A stretch of DNA of 64,000 nucleotides from Chryseobacterium sp. ZHDP1 (GCF_018603435.1 NZ_CP075682.1:2046001-2110000); one strand, 5' to 3'. Positions 1 through 7,740 are shown, numbered from the stretch's first letter. Numbers and translations: made by a program. The notes: generated from the sequence alone by a model not told the origin.

Positions 1-1044
1 TATGATATCCGTATCATGATTTGCCACGAAAGTCACTGCTTTGAAAGGGTTTCTTTTCCACATCATATCATCATTCAAAGCATTTAAATTATTATTATCA
101 AATGCTTCATCCATTTTATAATAGGCTGCAAAATCGAAAACGGAACTGTTGGCATTATTCGCCCACCATTCCAGCGTGTTTACGTTAGAATCCCATAATT
201 CTCCCACAGAAAATCCTCCCACATTCGCATTCCATTTATTCACCACCCATGGTCCGAAACCTTTTACATAATCGAACCTCCATCCATCAAACTTCATAAC
301 GTTTTTATAATACTTACCAACAGAATCATCTCTTTCCCAAAGCCAGCTTTGCACATAGGGATTGGCATGGCAAAGATCCGGAAAACCGCCGAAAGCGCCC
401 TCATCATTATTACCATAGGCATTCTTGTAAAAATCGTTGTAATTTCTTGTAAACTTTCCTGATGCCACACCCGAAAAATTGGTCCATGTATTGGTTCCCG
501 TGTAAGGATTCGCCTCCGATTGACCACCGCTGTTATGATTGATGACAATATCAGCATACACCTGCATGTTTTCAGTGTGAGCCTGCGTAATTAATGCTTC
601 CAGTTCTGCTCTGGATCCGAAACGTGTTTCTACACTTCCGTTCTGGTTAAAGTTTCCGAAGTCGTAATAATCTGTAGGATCATATCCCATAGAATAAGCT
701 CCGTTCTGTGCTTTTGACGCCGGAGGAAGCCAGATTGCGCCAATTCCGGCATTGGACCAGTCGGTTACTTTTGCTTTTACGGTATTCCACCAGTTTCCGC
801 CATCGGGAACATCCCAGTAAAATCCCTGCATAAGAACACTTCCGCCCGGTCCGGCTACGAATTTTGAAGTTGAAGAAGTTCCGGCTCCCGTACTGAAAGG
901 ACGCCCGTCGTGATTTGTAACATTCACGATTTTATCATGAATTTCTAACTGTTTTGAGCTTTCGCTAATTGTTTCATCATTGTTCTGGCAAGAACTTACC
1001 ATACCTAAAGCCAGCAATGAAAGTAAAATGTGTGTTTTTTTCAT
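1..1044 (-). CDS. GH13 alpha-amylase lipoprotein (partial, 3' end outside window)
   Basis: Glycoside hydrolase family 13 alpha-amylase, expected to cleave alpha-1,4-glucans such as starch at the cell surface or outside the cell. Only the first 348 codons are present; the frame is open through the left edge. A type II signal peptide ends in the lipobox VSSC (Cys19), followed by QNNDE, an acidic stretch like those of surface-exposed lipoproteins in Bacteroidota. The four GH13 regions occur in order: ADIVINH (I), GWRFDYVKGF with the nucleophile Asp (II), GELWD with the acid/base Glu (III) and FVANHDTD (IV). The start is the ATG at 1042-1044. It is divergent from the DUF4290-murA pair, and no SusC/D-like gene is visible on this side. 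The family is firm; the exact substrate is not. Confidence 0.93.
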   Translation of the reverse strand, partial: MKKTHILLSLLALGMVSSCQNNDETISESSKQLEIHDKIVNVTNHDGRPFSTGAGTSSTSKFVAGPGGSVLMQGFYWDVPDGGNWWNTVKAKVTDWSNAGIGAIWLPPASKAQNGAYSMGYDPTDYYDFGNFNQNGSVETRFGSRAELEALITQAHTENMQVYADIVINHNSGGQSEANPYTGTNTWTNFSGVASGKFTRNYNDFYKNAYGNNDEGAFGGFPDLCHANPYVQSWLWERDDSVGKYYKNVMKFDGWRFDYVKGFGPWVVNKWNANVGGFSVGELWDSNVNTLEWWANNANSSVFDFAAYYKMDEAFDNNNLNALNDDMMWKRNPFKAVTFVANHDTDII

Positions 1045-1220
1045 GTTAAAAATTTTTAATTATTAAAGTATTAACTAAATTACAATTTTATTAAAAAAAT
1101 TCTAAACCACGTGAAATAATTTTATTTTTTCTTTAAAAATCCCATCAAATCGCTAACAGGACCAATCATTAAAAAATCATAAACTTTTAAGATTTTCGGT
1201 ACAATTTTTCCATTATTCCA

Positions 1221-1228
1221 TATATTTG
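1221..1228 (+). promoter_or_regulatory. -7 promoter element (TATATTTG) of the DUF4290-murA unit
   Basis: Exact match to TAnnTTTG, the -7 consensus of Bacteroidota sigma factors. It ends only 6 bases before the ATG at 1235, so the transcript probably has almost no leader. Confidence 0.6.
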
Positions 1229-1234
1229 CATACT

Positions 1235-1897
1235 ATGGAATACAATACCCAAAGAACTCAGCTTCATTTGCCTGAATACGGCAGAATTATACAACAGTTG
1301 GTTGAACGTTGCAAAGAGCTTCCTACAAAAGAAGAGCGAAGCGAAATGGCAATGGCAATCATTGATTTTATGGGTCAGAGAAACCCGCAATTGAGAGACG
1401 AAGAAAATTATAAACATAAACTTTGGGATCATCTATACATTTTAGCCAACCATGATCTGGATGTAGATTCTCCCTATCCTTTCCCTACAAAGGAAGAACT
1501 TGAAGAAAAACCAAAAAGGATGGAATATCCTAAACTTCAGGGAGATTTTAAATTTTACGGGAAAAGTATTCTTCAGTTAATAGAAAAAGCAATCGAACTG
1601 GAACAGGGCGACGAAAAGGAAGCGCTAATCGAAGTGATTGCCAATAATATGAAGAAGTCCTACAATGTATATAATAAGGAACACGTAACAGATGATGTTA
1701 TTTTCCGTCATCTGAAAGAACTTTCGGAAAACAGGCTGGATCTTACCGGAATAGATTCTCTTGAAAAGAGCAAAATCTATTACACCACCAACAATAACAA
1801 CCGAAATAATAACAATAACAACAGGAATAACAACCGAAACAACCAAAACAACAAAAGAAGACACAACAACAATAACAATCATAATAAAAGAAAGTAA
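1235..1897 (+). CDS. DUF4290 domain-containing protein with Asn/Arg-rich tail
   Basis: Conserved protein of unknown function, typical of Bacteroidota and usually found directly upstream of murA, as here (two bases separate its stop from the murA ATG). I start it at ATG 1235 (220 residues) rather than the TTG at 1226, which lies inside the -7 box. Residues 1-180 form the conserved, probably helical domain (for example LPEYGRIIQQLVERC near the N terminus). From about residue 185 the protein becomes a low-complexity tail of Asn, Arg and Lys with long Asn runs, which is basic and probably disordered; it could bind RNA or other polyanions, but nothing in the sequence proves this. No signal peptide or membrane segment is seen. 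Confidence 0.88.
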   Translation: MEYNTQRTQLHLPEYGRIIQQLVERCKELPTKEERSEMAMAIIDFMGQRNPQLRDEENYKHKLWDHLYILANHDLDVDSPYPFPTKEELEEKPKRMEYPKLQGDFKFYGKSILQLIEKAIELEQGDEKEALIEVIANNMKKSYNVYNKEHVTDDVIFRHLKELSENRLDLTGIDSLEKSKIYYTTNNNNRNNNNNNRNNNRNNQNNKRRHNNNNNHNKRK

Positions 1898-1899
1898 AC

Positions 1900-3207
1900 A
1901 TGAGTGGAACATTTCAAATAAGAGGAGGAAAAAGACTGCAAGGCGAAATTACTCCACAGGGGGCTAAGAACGAAGCTCTTCAGATTCTTTGTGCTGTTTT
2001 GTTGACTGATGAGGAAGTTAGAATTAAAAATATTCCGGATATCCATGACGTTAATCGATTAATTGAGATTCTGGGTGATTTTGGAGTAAAGGTTACCAAA
2101 AACGGACACGGAGATTATACTTTTAAAGCAGACAAAGTAAATTTTGATTATATAAAATCCAGCGAGTTCAAAAAAGACGGCGCAAAACTGAGAGGCTCGA
2201 TCATGTTGATGGGTCCTATGTTAGCAAGATATGGTGAAGCGTACATGCCGACTCCGGGAGGTGATAAAATCGGAAGAAGAAGATTAGACACCCATTTTCA
2301 GGGGCTTGTAGAGCTTGGTGCTGAATTTCATTATGATGAGGAGGAGTATTTTTACTCTTTAAAGGCAAAGGAACTGAAAGGGAAATTTATTTTGCTTGAA
2401 GAAGCTTCCGTTACGGGAACGGCAAATATTGTAATGGCTGCCGCTTTGGCAAAAGGAAAAACCAGAATTTATAATGCTGCATGCGAACCTTATCTTCAGC
2501 AGCTTTGTAAAATGCTGAACAGAATGGGAGCCAATATTTCAGGAATCGGTTCCAATTTATTAACTATTGAAGGCGTTTCTCATCTTCACGGAACGGAACA
2601 CACAATGCTTCCGGACATGGTGGAAATCGGTTCCTGGATTGGTCTTGCTGCGATGACGAAATCTGAAATCACCATTAAAAACGTCAACTGGAATCAGCTT
2701 GGTGTTATTCCGAATACGTTCAGAAAGCTCGGGATTCAGCTTGAGCAGAGCAATGACGATATTTTTATTCCTGCTCAGGAAAATTATAAAATTCAAAAAT
2801 TTATCGACGGATCTATTTTAACGATTTCCGACGCTCCATGGCCAGGATTTACACCCGATTTATTATCGATTATTTTAGTCGTGGCAACTCAGGCAAAAGG
2901 AAGCATTCTCGTTCACCAGAAAATGTTTGAATCCAGATTATTCTTCGTGGATAAGCTGATTGATATGGGTGCGCAGATTATCCTTTGCGATCCGCACAGA
3001 GCAACAGTAATCGGGCTTAATCAGGAAACTCCGCTGAGAGGAACCACTATGGTTTCTCCTGACATCAGAGCAGGAAATGCACTGTTAATTGCTGCGCTTT
3101 CCGCAGAAGGAAAATCTATTATTCACAATATTGAACAGATCGACAGAGGATATGAAAATATCGACGGCAGACTGAAAGCAATCGGAGCGGATATTGAAAG
3201 AATTTAA
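1900..3207 (+). CDS. murA: UDP-N-acetylglucosamine 1-carboxyvinyltransferase
   Basis: Cytoplasmic enzyme that transfers enolpyruvate from phosphoenolpyruvate to UDP-GlcNAc, the first committed step of peptidoglycan synthesis. At 435 residues it has normal MurA length. The substrate-binding KN pair is seen in GAKNEAL (Lys23, Asn24). The active-site loop reads TPGGDKIGRRRLDTH: the position equivalent to E. coli Cys115 is Asp122 (codon 2263-2265). Enzymes with Asp here, as in Mycobacterium and Chlamydia, do not react with fosfomycin, so intrinsic resistance is expected. The gene is probably cotranscribed with the DUF4290 gene and is followed by a strong terminator. Confidence 0.97.
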   Translation: MSGTFQIRGGKRLQGEITPQGAKNEALQILCAVLLTDEEVRIKNIPDIHDVNRLIEILGDFGVKVTKNGHGDYTFKADKVNFDYIKSSEFKKDGAKLRGSIMLMGPMLARYGEAYMPTPGGDKIGRRRLDTHFQGLVELGAEFHYDEEEYFYSLKAKELKGKFILLEEASVTGTANIVMAAALAKGKTRIYNAACEPYLQQLCKMLNRMGANISGIGSNLLTIEGVSHLHGTEHTMLPDMVEIGSWIGLAAMTKSEITIKNVNWNQLGVIPNTFRKLGIQLEQSNDDIFIPAQENYKIQKFIDGSILTISDAPWPGFTPDLLSIILVVATQAKGSILVHQKMFESRLFFVDKLIDMGAQIILCDPHRATVIGLNQETPLRGTTMVSPDIRAGNALLIAALSAEGKSIIHNIEQIDRGYENIDGRLKAIGADIERI

Positions 3208-3227
3208 TTTTTATTTTAAAATATTGA

Positions 3228-3255
3228 GACCACTTTTTTGAGTGGTCTTTTTTTT
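3228..3255 (+). terminator. Rho-independent terminator after murA
   Basis: Stem GACCACT/AGTGGTC with a TTTTTG loop, followed by eight T, 20 bases after the murA stop. Confidence 0.85.
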
Positions 3256-3372
3256 ACACAAAAATTACACTTACATTTCTTGTTATAAAGTGAGTAAAGA
3301 ATAAGCTGATTTGATCAGCCTCTGATCTCTGGCTTCGTGAAGCAAATTTATTTGCCTTTTCTTCTAAAATAT

Positions 3373-3561
3373 CCTCAGTTCGGGATAAGAAATAAATTTA
3401 AATAATTGATTTATAGAATTATATTAATTTATCACAAAGAAAAATAAAAATGGTATTACTTTGATCAATTTTACGCCTTTGTATATCTTAAAAGCTGAAT
3501 TCCTGATAATTGAATCTCTTTGTTTAACCTTGCGGTTAAAAAGACTTATCCCGAACTCAGG
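3373..3561. mobile_element. MITE-like element, copy 1
   Basis: A 189-bp non-coding unit bounded by 17-bp inverted repeats: CCTCAGTTCGGGATAAG at 3373-3389, and at 3545-3561 a sequence whose reverse complement is CCTGAGTTCGGGATAAG (16 of 17 match). Almost the whole unit recurs, inverted and with an extra insertion of about 60 bp, at 14758-15009. There is no coding capacity, so mobilisation would need a transposase in trans. It fills most of the gene-free stretch between murA and the NIL-domain gene. No clear target-site duplication is visible. Confidence 0.7.
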
Positions 3562-3627
3562 TTAAAATAAGATGTAAAAAAGAATTATAAAAAATTTAAG
3601 AGAATCTTAATTTTTAATGAAAAATAA

Positions 3628-3660
3628 AAACGACCGTTCACAAAAATGCAACGGTCGTTT
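3628..3660 (-). terminator. Terminator of the NIL-domain gene
   Basis: Stem AAACGACCGTT/AACGGTCGTTT with a loop of about 11 bases. An A-run on its left becomes a U-run in the minus-strand transcript. Confidence 0.8.
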
Positions 3661-3686
3661 GTCGTAATTAAAACTATATGAATCTC

Positions 3687-3998
3687 TTAAGTGTACTTTC
3701 TGCAGATATATTCTACAGTAGTACTCAAAAGCCTATTTTTTTCAAGATAAAATTCTAACTTCTTAAAATCTTCTGAAGTTACATTAATATATAACTGAAC
3801 TGTACCGAAACTTCTTCCGTCCACATACTCAACATTTGCAGATAACACTTTGTGACAAATCCCGAACTGTTGGTAAATGGTATTCATTAAATGTTCAAAT
3901 TTCATTTTACCATTAAGCTCTATTTCAAGTATCCACTCTTTTTTTGGCACATTTAATGGGTTTGGCAAAACCTGTAGTCCCGGATTTGGTGTAATCAT
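3687..3998 (-). CDS. Stand-alone NIL domain protein
   Basis: Small cytoplasmic protein of 103 residues that resembles the NIL domain normally found at the C terminus of MetN-type ABC transporter ATPases, where it senses methionine. Seen in the sequence: a beta strand ILEIELNGKM, a helix with FEHLMNTIYQQFGI, then VLSANVEYVDGRSFGTVQLYI (the last part matching the conserved G-T-hydrophobic strand) and a final helix KKLEFYLEKN. The first 18 residues (MITPNPGLQVLPNPLN) are Pro/Asn-rich. No ATPase or methionine transport gene is nearby. It could be a free-standing sensor domain or a relic of a longer gene. The domain call rests on pattern recognition, not on a profile search. Confidence 0.6.
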   Translation of the reverse strand: MITPNPGLQVLPNPLNVPKKEWILEIELNGKMKFEHLMNTIYQQFGICHKVLSANVEYVDGRSFGTVQLYINVTSEDFKKLEFYLEKNRLLSTTVEYICRKYT

Positions 3999-4193
3999 AA
4001 CTCAATATTTTAAGGTTAGACTTTCAGAGAAAACTGAGTTTCAGAATCTGCATCTTATTTCTCTGCGTTAATTGTATGACAAAAATAGAAAAAAATATTA
4101 GTCTACCAAATTAGTAGGGTAATATTTTTTAATTTTATTCAAATTTTTGCGGTGATGTTTAATTTTAGGTTAAAATCATTTGATTTTTTTTCA

Positions 4194-4217
4194 TAAAAAA
4201 AACGAGCTTAGCCCGTT
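4194..4217 (-). terminator. Terminator of the YiiX-like gene
   Basis: Stem AACGAGC/GCCCGTT (one mismatch) around TTA. On the minus strand it is followed by a run of U, just after the stop at 4246. Confidence 0.65.
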
Positions 4218-4245
4218 CTTATTCAATCTGAATATAATTTATTTT

Positions 4246-4905
4246 TTATTTAAGTTCCATTATTCTTTCCAGCTTTTCGGAAGCAGCCAGACCATTTGGA
4301 TTACAGCCTAACTCTCCTTCAGGAACTTTCAGATTTTTCTTTTGATAGAATTCTTCCCAAAAAACATTGGTTTTTCCTGTTTTCGGATCAATAAACGTCA
4401 TCGGTTCCAATTTAAAAATATGATCCTGCCGAAAAGCTCTTTCTATGAAATCTGAACAGTAATAGGAATTTTCGTCCAGAATATAATTGAAATTGTAAGG
4501 TTTACCTACCATCGATTCTGCCTTTTCAAGCACGGAAGGAATCGATTTCTGGTATTCGGATTTCAGACGGTATACTATAATCCGCTGTCCTTCCTCAGAC
4601 TGGTCTTTCAGGAAATCTTTTATCTCCTGCTTTTGCGAACCGCCTTTTGGAGCGGCATGAAGCACGAAAATTCCGTCTTTACTTTTTTCCACAATACCGA
4701 TGTGGTCGAAGGAAGCATTTTTCTGCTTTTGGGTGACATTATTGATTGCCCCTGAAAGTCCCGTTTCTTTTGCCGTTACAAAAAGTAAATCTCCGTTTTT
4801 CAAACCTGAAACCTGCGAGTTTTTACAGACTGTAATCAGGACAAAAAGGAAAAAAACAGTAAAAACTTTCAATAAAAAATTATTTCTTTTTAAAATTGGT
4901 TTCAT
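4246..4905 (-). CDS. YiiX/YebB-like permuted papain-fold cysteine hydrolase
   Basis: Probable envelope enzyme of the YiiX-type permuted NlpC/P60 (papain-fold) family; members act as cysteine amidases or peptidases, often on cell-wall or lipid-linked amides. Seen: an N-terminal hydrophobic segment FTVFFLFVLITVC that ends in a possible but non-canonical lipobox, GDLLFV, the catalytic-His-type motif FDHIGIV, and the Cys motif YYCSDFIERAF; in permuted members the His motif precedes the Cys motif, as here. I start at ATG 4903-4905 (219 residues). A longer in-frame start at 4926 would overlap the upstream gene more. Its first 26 bases overlap the end of the DUF1801 gene, which suggests cotranscription. 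The substrate is unknown. Confidence 0.75.
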   Translation of the reverse strand: MKPILKRNNFLLKVFTVFFLFVLITVCKNSQVSGLKNGDLLFVTAKETGLSGAINNVTQKQKNASFDHIGIVEKSKDGIFVLHAAPKGGSQKQEIKDFLKDQSEEGQRIIVYRLKSEYQKSIPSVLEKAESMVGKPYNFNYILDENSYYCSDFIERAFRQDHIFKLEPMTFIDPKTGKTNVFWEEFYQKKNLKVPEGELGCNPNGLAASEKLERIMELK

Positions 4906-5338
4906 AAATATCAATCCATTCTTCAACAGTCATTTTTTTGCTCATTTCTGCCAGTAATTCCATCGGAATATCTTCCATTTTTTTGAAGCGGACGCAGGAT
5001 TTCCCCATATCCAGCTTTTTTTTGGAATGTTTCGGAAATTCTTCTACAAACCAGTTCAGCAGTTCGGGTTTCGCATACATTCCCATGTGATACAACGCAA
5101 CGAAATTTTTCTGGGAAGCAATGCTGATGAAAGGCAAAGGTGATCCGGGTGTACAGTGATAACCGTCAGGGTACGTTTCCAGAGGAACTGCCCAACCGAT
5201 CATTCCGTAGCTTGAGCCCTGCGTAAAACCTTCGGGTAAATTATCGTTAATTGTATTAAACATTTTTCTGAATATCTCCTGTCTTTCTTCGGGAATTTGA
5301 GAAATATAGTCGTCAACGAAAATGGATGGAATCTGCAT
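4880..5338 (-). CDS. DUF1801 (YdhG-like) domain protein
   Basis: Cytoplasmic protein of 152 residues with the YdhG/DUF1801 fold, a family of unknown biochemical role related to iron-chaperone-like proteins. Recognisable parts are an N-terminal helix with VDDYISQIPEERQ, the central YGMIGWAVPLETYP and SQKNFVALYHMGMY strands, and GKSCVRFKKMEDIP near the end. No signal peptide is present. Its 3' end overlaps the YiiX-like gene by 26 bases, so the two are likely translated from one transcript. Function cannot be stated. Confidence 0.8.
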   Translation of the reverse strand: MQIPSIFVDDYISQIPEERQEIFRKMFNTINDNLPEGFTQGSSYGMIGWAVPLETYPDGYHCTPGSPLPFISIASQKNFVALYHMGMYAKPELLNWFVEEFPKHSKKKLDMGKSCVRFKKMEDIPMELLAEMSKKMTVEEWIDIYETNFKKK

Positions 5339-5410
5339 ATTTTTCAGTTTTAATAATTCTTCAAATTAACAAAAATTTAGCGGAACAGGATTTTAAATGA
5401 ATTACTTTGT

Positions 5411-5735
5411 TTTAACTTTTTTGATTCGAAGGTTTTAATCTTGATGCTTCATTGAACACAAAGCTCACGAAGGTTTTTTAATTATGAAACGTTTTAGGCT
5501 CACAAAGCCGTTACACTTAGCAAAGAATAAGGTAATTTTTTTAACTTTCTTTGATTCGAAAGCTTTAATCATGATGCTTCATTGAACACAAAGCTCACGA
5601 AGTTTTTTTTAATTATGAAACGTTTTTAGGTTCACAAAGCCGTTACACTTAACAAAGAATAAGGGAAAGTTTGTTTTAACTTTTTTGATTCGTAGGTTTT
5701 AATCTTGATGCTTAATTGAACACAAAGCTGAAAAA
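5411..5735. repeat. Tandem array of about 130-bp units (2.5 copies)
   Basis: Units start near 5411, 5540 and 5675, each with TTTAACTTT(T/C)TTTGATTCG, then a block with GATGCTTCATTGAACACAAA, CTCACGAAG, ATTATGAAACG, and CACAAAGCCGTTACACTTA. The third unit is cut after ACAAAGCTG. A diverged copy of the second half lies at about 7551-7640. No reading frame or promoter is apparent. It fills the stretch between the DUF1801 and GLPGLI genes. Confidence 0.85.
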
Positions 5736-5805
5736 CGATTTTTAACTGAATAAAGGCTATCATTTTGAATAATAGTAAAATATTTTTCATTCCTGTTTTA
5801 TTATA

Positions 5806-6654
5806 CTAATTTAATTCTATAGGGTTATCTCCCTTTCTCCTTAACTGCATTTCTTTCTGTCTTTCCATGATGATTTTTCTTTGTTCCGGAGTAACACTTG
5901 TTCCAAGACTTTCCAATATTCCTAATGAATTTTCTCTGAAATTTTGTAACGTTTTTTCTAATTCTGTTTTAGTTGTTTCCGTTGAATTATTGTATCTGTT
6001 TTCATATATATTTACCAATCTGCCTTTCAATCTGGAATTAGATACAGATCTTACCAGTTCAAAATCATAATCCCCTTTATCATCAGTTATTTTTATGATT
6101 AATCCCGGCAATCCACTGAATTTATAAGGACCATAAGGCAATGGAATTTCTGCAGAATACCATGCAGTCCAATTTCTGCCTTTATATGAAACCTCTGCTT
6201 TTTTGCAATTAATTGTATTTATTATTTTTGTTTCGTCAATAAGTTTCCAATCTTTTATTACCGATTCTTTATATGATAGTAAAGACATGGCAACTCTTTG
6301 AAAATACTGTATATTTTCATTGGTTTGTATGATCGTATAAGAAAACTTTGTTTGTGGCATTGATGTCCCTCTGAAATCAAAAACCCCTCCCCCATTATTA
6401 ATTGCTTTTCTTGAAACAATTCCGGCTACAGAATCTCTTTTCAAAGAATTAAGACTACTAAAAAATGTACGATAATCAGCTACCTGAAGTGAGAATAGTT
6501 CTTCATCTGTCTGATTGGGATTTAACGTATTTAATTTAGCTTTCAATAAGTAAATAAAATCTCCTCGCAATGAATCTTGAGTATTCAGTTGAGAATAAAA
6601 TAAAATACTATAAAATAAAACGAATAGTTGAAATAGTTTTTTATGATAAGACAT
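5806..6654 (-). CDS. GLPGLI family protein
   Basis: Secreted protein of 282 residues of the GLPGLI family, which is confined mainly to Bacteroidota and has no established biochemical function. The hallmark GLPGLI is at residues 181-186, in the context FSGLPGLIIKITDDKGDYDF. An N-terminal signal with the hydrophobic core LFQLFVLFYSILFYS should direct export. The predicted mature part is rich in beta strands; a single Cys lies near residue 150. It follows the small secreted Cys protein by 76 bases on the same strand, so the two may be cotranscribed. The family name is secure from the motif; the role is not. Confidence 0.88.
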   Translation of the reverse strand: MSYHKKLFQLFVLFYSILFYSQLNTQDSLRGDFIYLLKAKLNTLNPNQTDEELFSLQVADYRTFFSSLNSLKRDSVAGIVSRKAINNGGGVFDFRGTSMPQTKFSYTIIQTNENIQYFQRVAMSLLSYKESVIKDWKLIDETKIINTINCKKAEVSYKGRNWTAWYSAEIPLPYGPYKFSGLPGLIIKITDDKGDYDFELVRSVSNSRLKGRLVNIYENRYNNSTETTKTELEKTLQNFRENSLGILESLGTSVTPEQRKIIMERQKEMQLRRKGDNPIELN

Positions 6655-6730
6655 TGATATTGCTTTTTATTATGAAAAATTGCACATATAAAACCATATG
6701 TGCAAATGAAGATCTGTTATGTCTTAACTA

Positions 6731-7003
6731 TTAATAACCGTGTCCACAATAAATTGCTTCAACCATATTAGCCCAAATTTGTCCTTGTTCATTAGTCCAG
6801 TCCTGAGTTGTGGTAGCAGCTACACCACAAGAAGTATAAGTAACAAAGGTGCTCTTGAATTTAGCCGCTTTTTTTGTCTTTTTTACCTCTTTAGTACTTA
6901 CTATTGTTTTTGCAGCCTTAAGATTTAAGTTTTTTACAGGTGTTCCTTTAGCACTAACAAGACCCGCTACACCAAGCATAGCGACAAAAAATACTTTTTT
7001 CAT
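6731..7003 (-). CDS. Small secreted two-Cys protein, unknown family
   Basis: A 90-residue protein with a clear signal peptide (KKVFFVAMLGVAGLVSA, cleavage after SAKG or nearby), a Lys-rich middle (KTIVSTKEVKKTKKAAK) and a C-terminal part with exactly two Cys: TYTSCGVAATTTQDW and AIYCGHGY at the very end. The spacing would suit one disulfide in the periplasm or outside the cell. It is probably real: it has a proper signal, stop and downstream same-strand GLPGLI gene. I do not recognise a named family. A precursor peptide, an inhibitor or a small envelope protein are all possible; nothing in the sequence decides between them. Confidence 0.7.
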   Translation of the reverse strand: MKKVFFVAMLGVAGLVSAKGTPVKNLNLKAAKTIVSTKEVKKTKKAAKFKSTFVTYTSCGVAATTTQDWTNEQGQIWANMVEAIYCGHGY

Positions 7004-7389
7004 AATTGTATATTTTTTTACAATTGAACAGCAAATATATGGCTATAAATCAAACAAAAGAGAAAAATTTTATTATGTTAAACCCCTGACAGAAGCCGTT
7101 TTAAAACATTATTTTATTTTACTGCTAACTTTTTATGAGAAGTTTATTTAACCACAAAAGTCACAAAAGATAAACTAAATGTTTATTTAAAGCTGGTGAT
7201 TATAAATGAAAAAGATCACAATAGTTTTTAAAAATCTTTGCTTTTTATTCTTTTGAGTGCTTTGATTATTCCGGAAATTCGCTTTATCATTATCTTTTGC
7301 ATCTTTTGCGGTTAATTCCGAAATTAATTTAAGCAAGTTCCTAAAATATGCTCACTCTGGCATTTTAGCTTCGGAGGTTTCCGAAATCA

Positions 7390-7507
7390 TATTCCTTTTG
7401 GCGAGATGATTTCGGCTGTTCGCGATAGTATATCATCTTGGGCGGAATACACTCGGAGAGTTCCGAAAGTTTATTCCTTTTGGCGAGATGGTTTCGGCTG
7501 TTCCCGA
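7390..7507. repeat. 36-bp direct repeat, offset 82 bp
   Basis: TATTCCTTTTGGCGAGATG followed by a base and TTTCGGCTGTTC occurs at 7390-7425 and again at 7472-7507 with two or three differences. It is set in a segment rich in short (T)TCCGAAA and TTTCGG words. Confidence 0.7.
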
Positions 7508-7681
7508 AAGCTTCCTCCTTTCGGCGGTGGCTCTGGAAAGGCGATTGCTTAATTGAACACAATGCTCACTAAGGATTTTTTAATTATTAAATCTTTTTAG
7601 TTTCACAAAGCCGTTCCACTTAATGAAGAATAAGGGTTTTGAAACGATTTCTCATCTTCAAACTGAAACTATTTTTAAGTC

Positions 7682-7719
7682 AAAAAAAAAATCAGCCCTA
7701 AAAATTTAAGGCTGATTCT
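7682..7719 (-). terminator. Terminator of the two-gene secreted-protein unit
   Basis: Stem AATCAGCC/GGCTGATT with an A-run on the left (U-run in the minus transcript), about 20 bases beyond the stop at 7741. Confidence 0.85.
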
Positions 7720-7740
7720 TTCAATATTATTTTGATTAAA

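Larger units (their letters stand above)
7004..7740. other. Gene-free stretch with dispersed and internal repeats
   Basis: No convincing gene. About 7149-7320 carries the AACCACAAAAGTCACAAAAG-type sequence that recurs in other gaps of this window (for example 57642-57660). About 7340-7540 is less AT-rich and holds a 36-bp direct repeat (7390-7425 and 7472-7507). About 7551-7640 is a copy of the repeat at 5411-5735. A 65-codon minus-strand frame over 7365-7562 merely follows these repeats. Confidence 0.6.

Noticed and set aside
1625..1912. 95-codon minus-strand frame with long Val/Ile runs
   Set aside because: It is the complement of the Asn-rich tail of the DUF4290 gene; the apparent membrane segment is an artefact of AAC/AAT repeats.
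7365..7562. 65-codon minus-strand frame
   Set aside because: It is made of the 36-bp repeat and its surroundings; the two repeat copies fall in different frames, and no start signal or signal peptide is seen.
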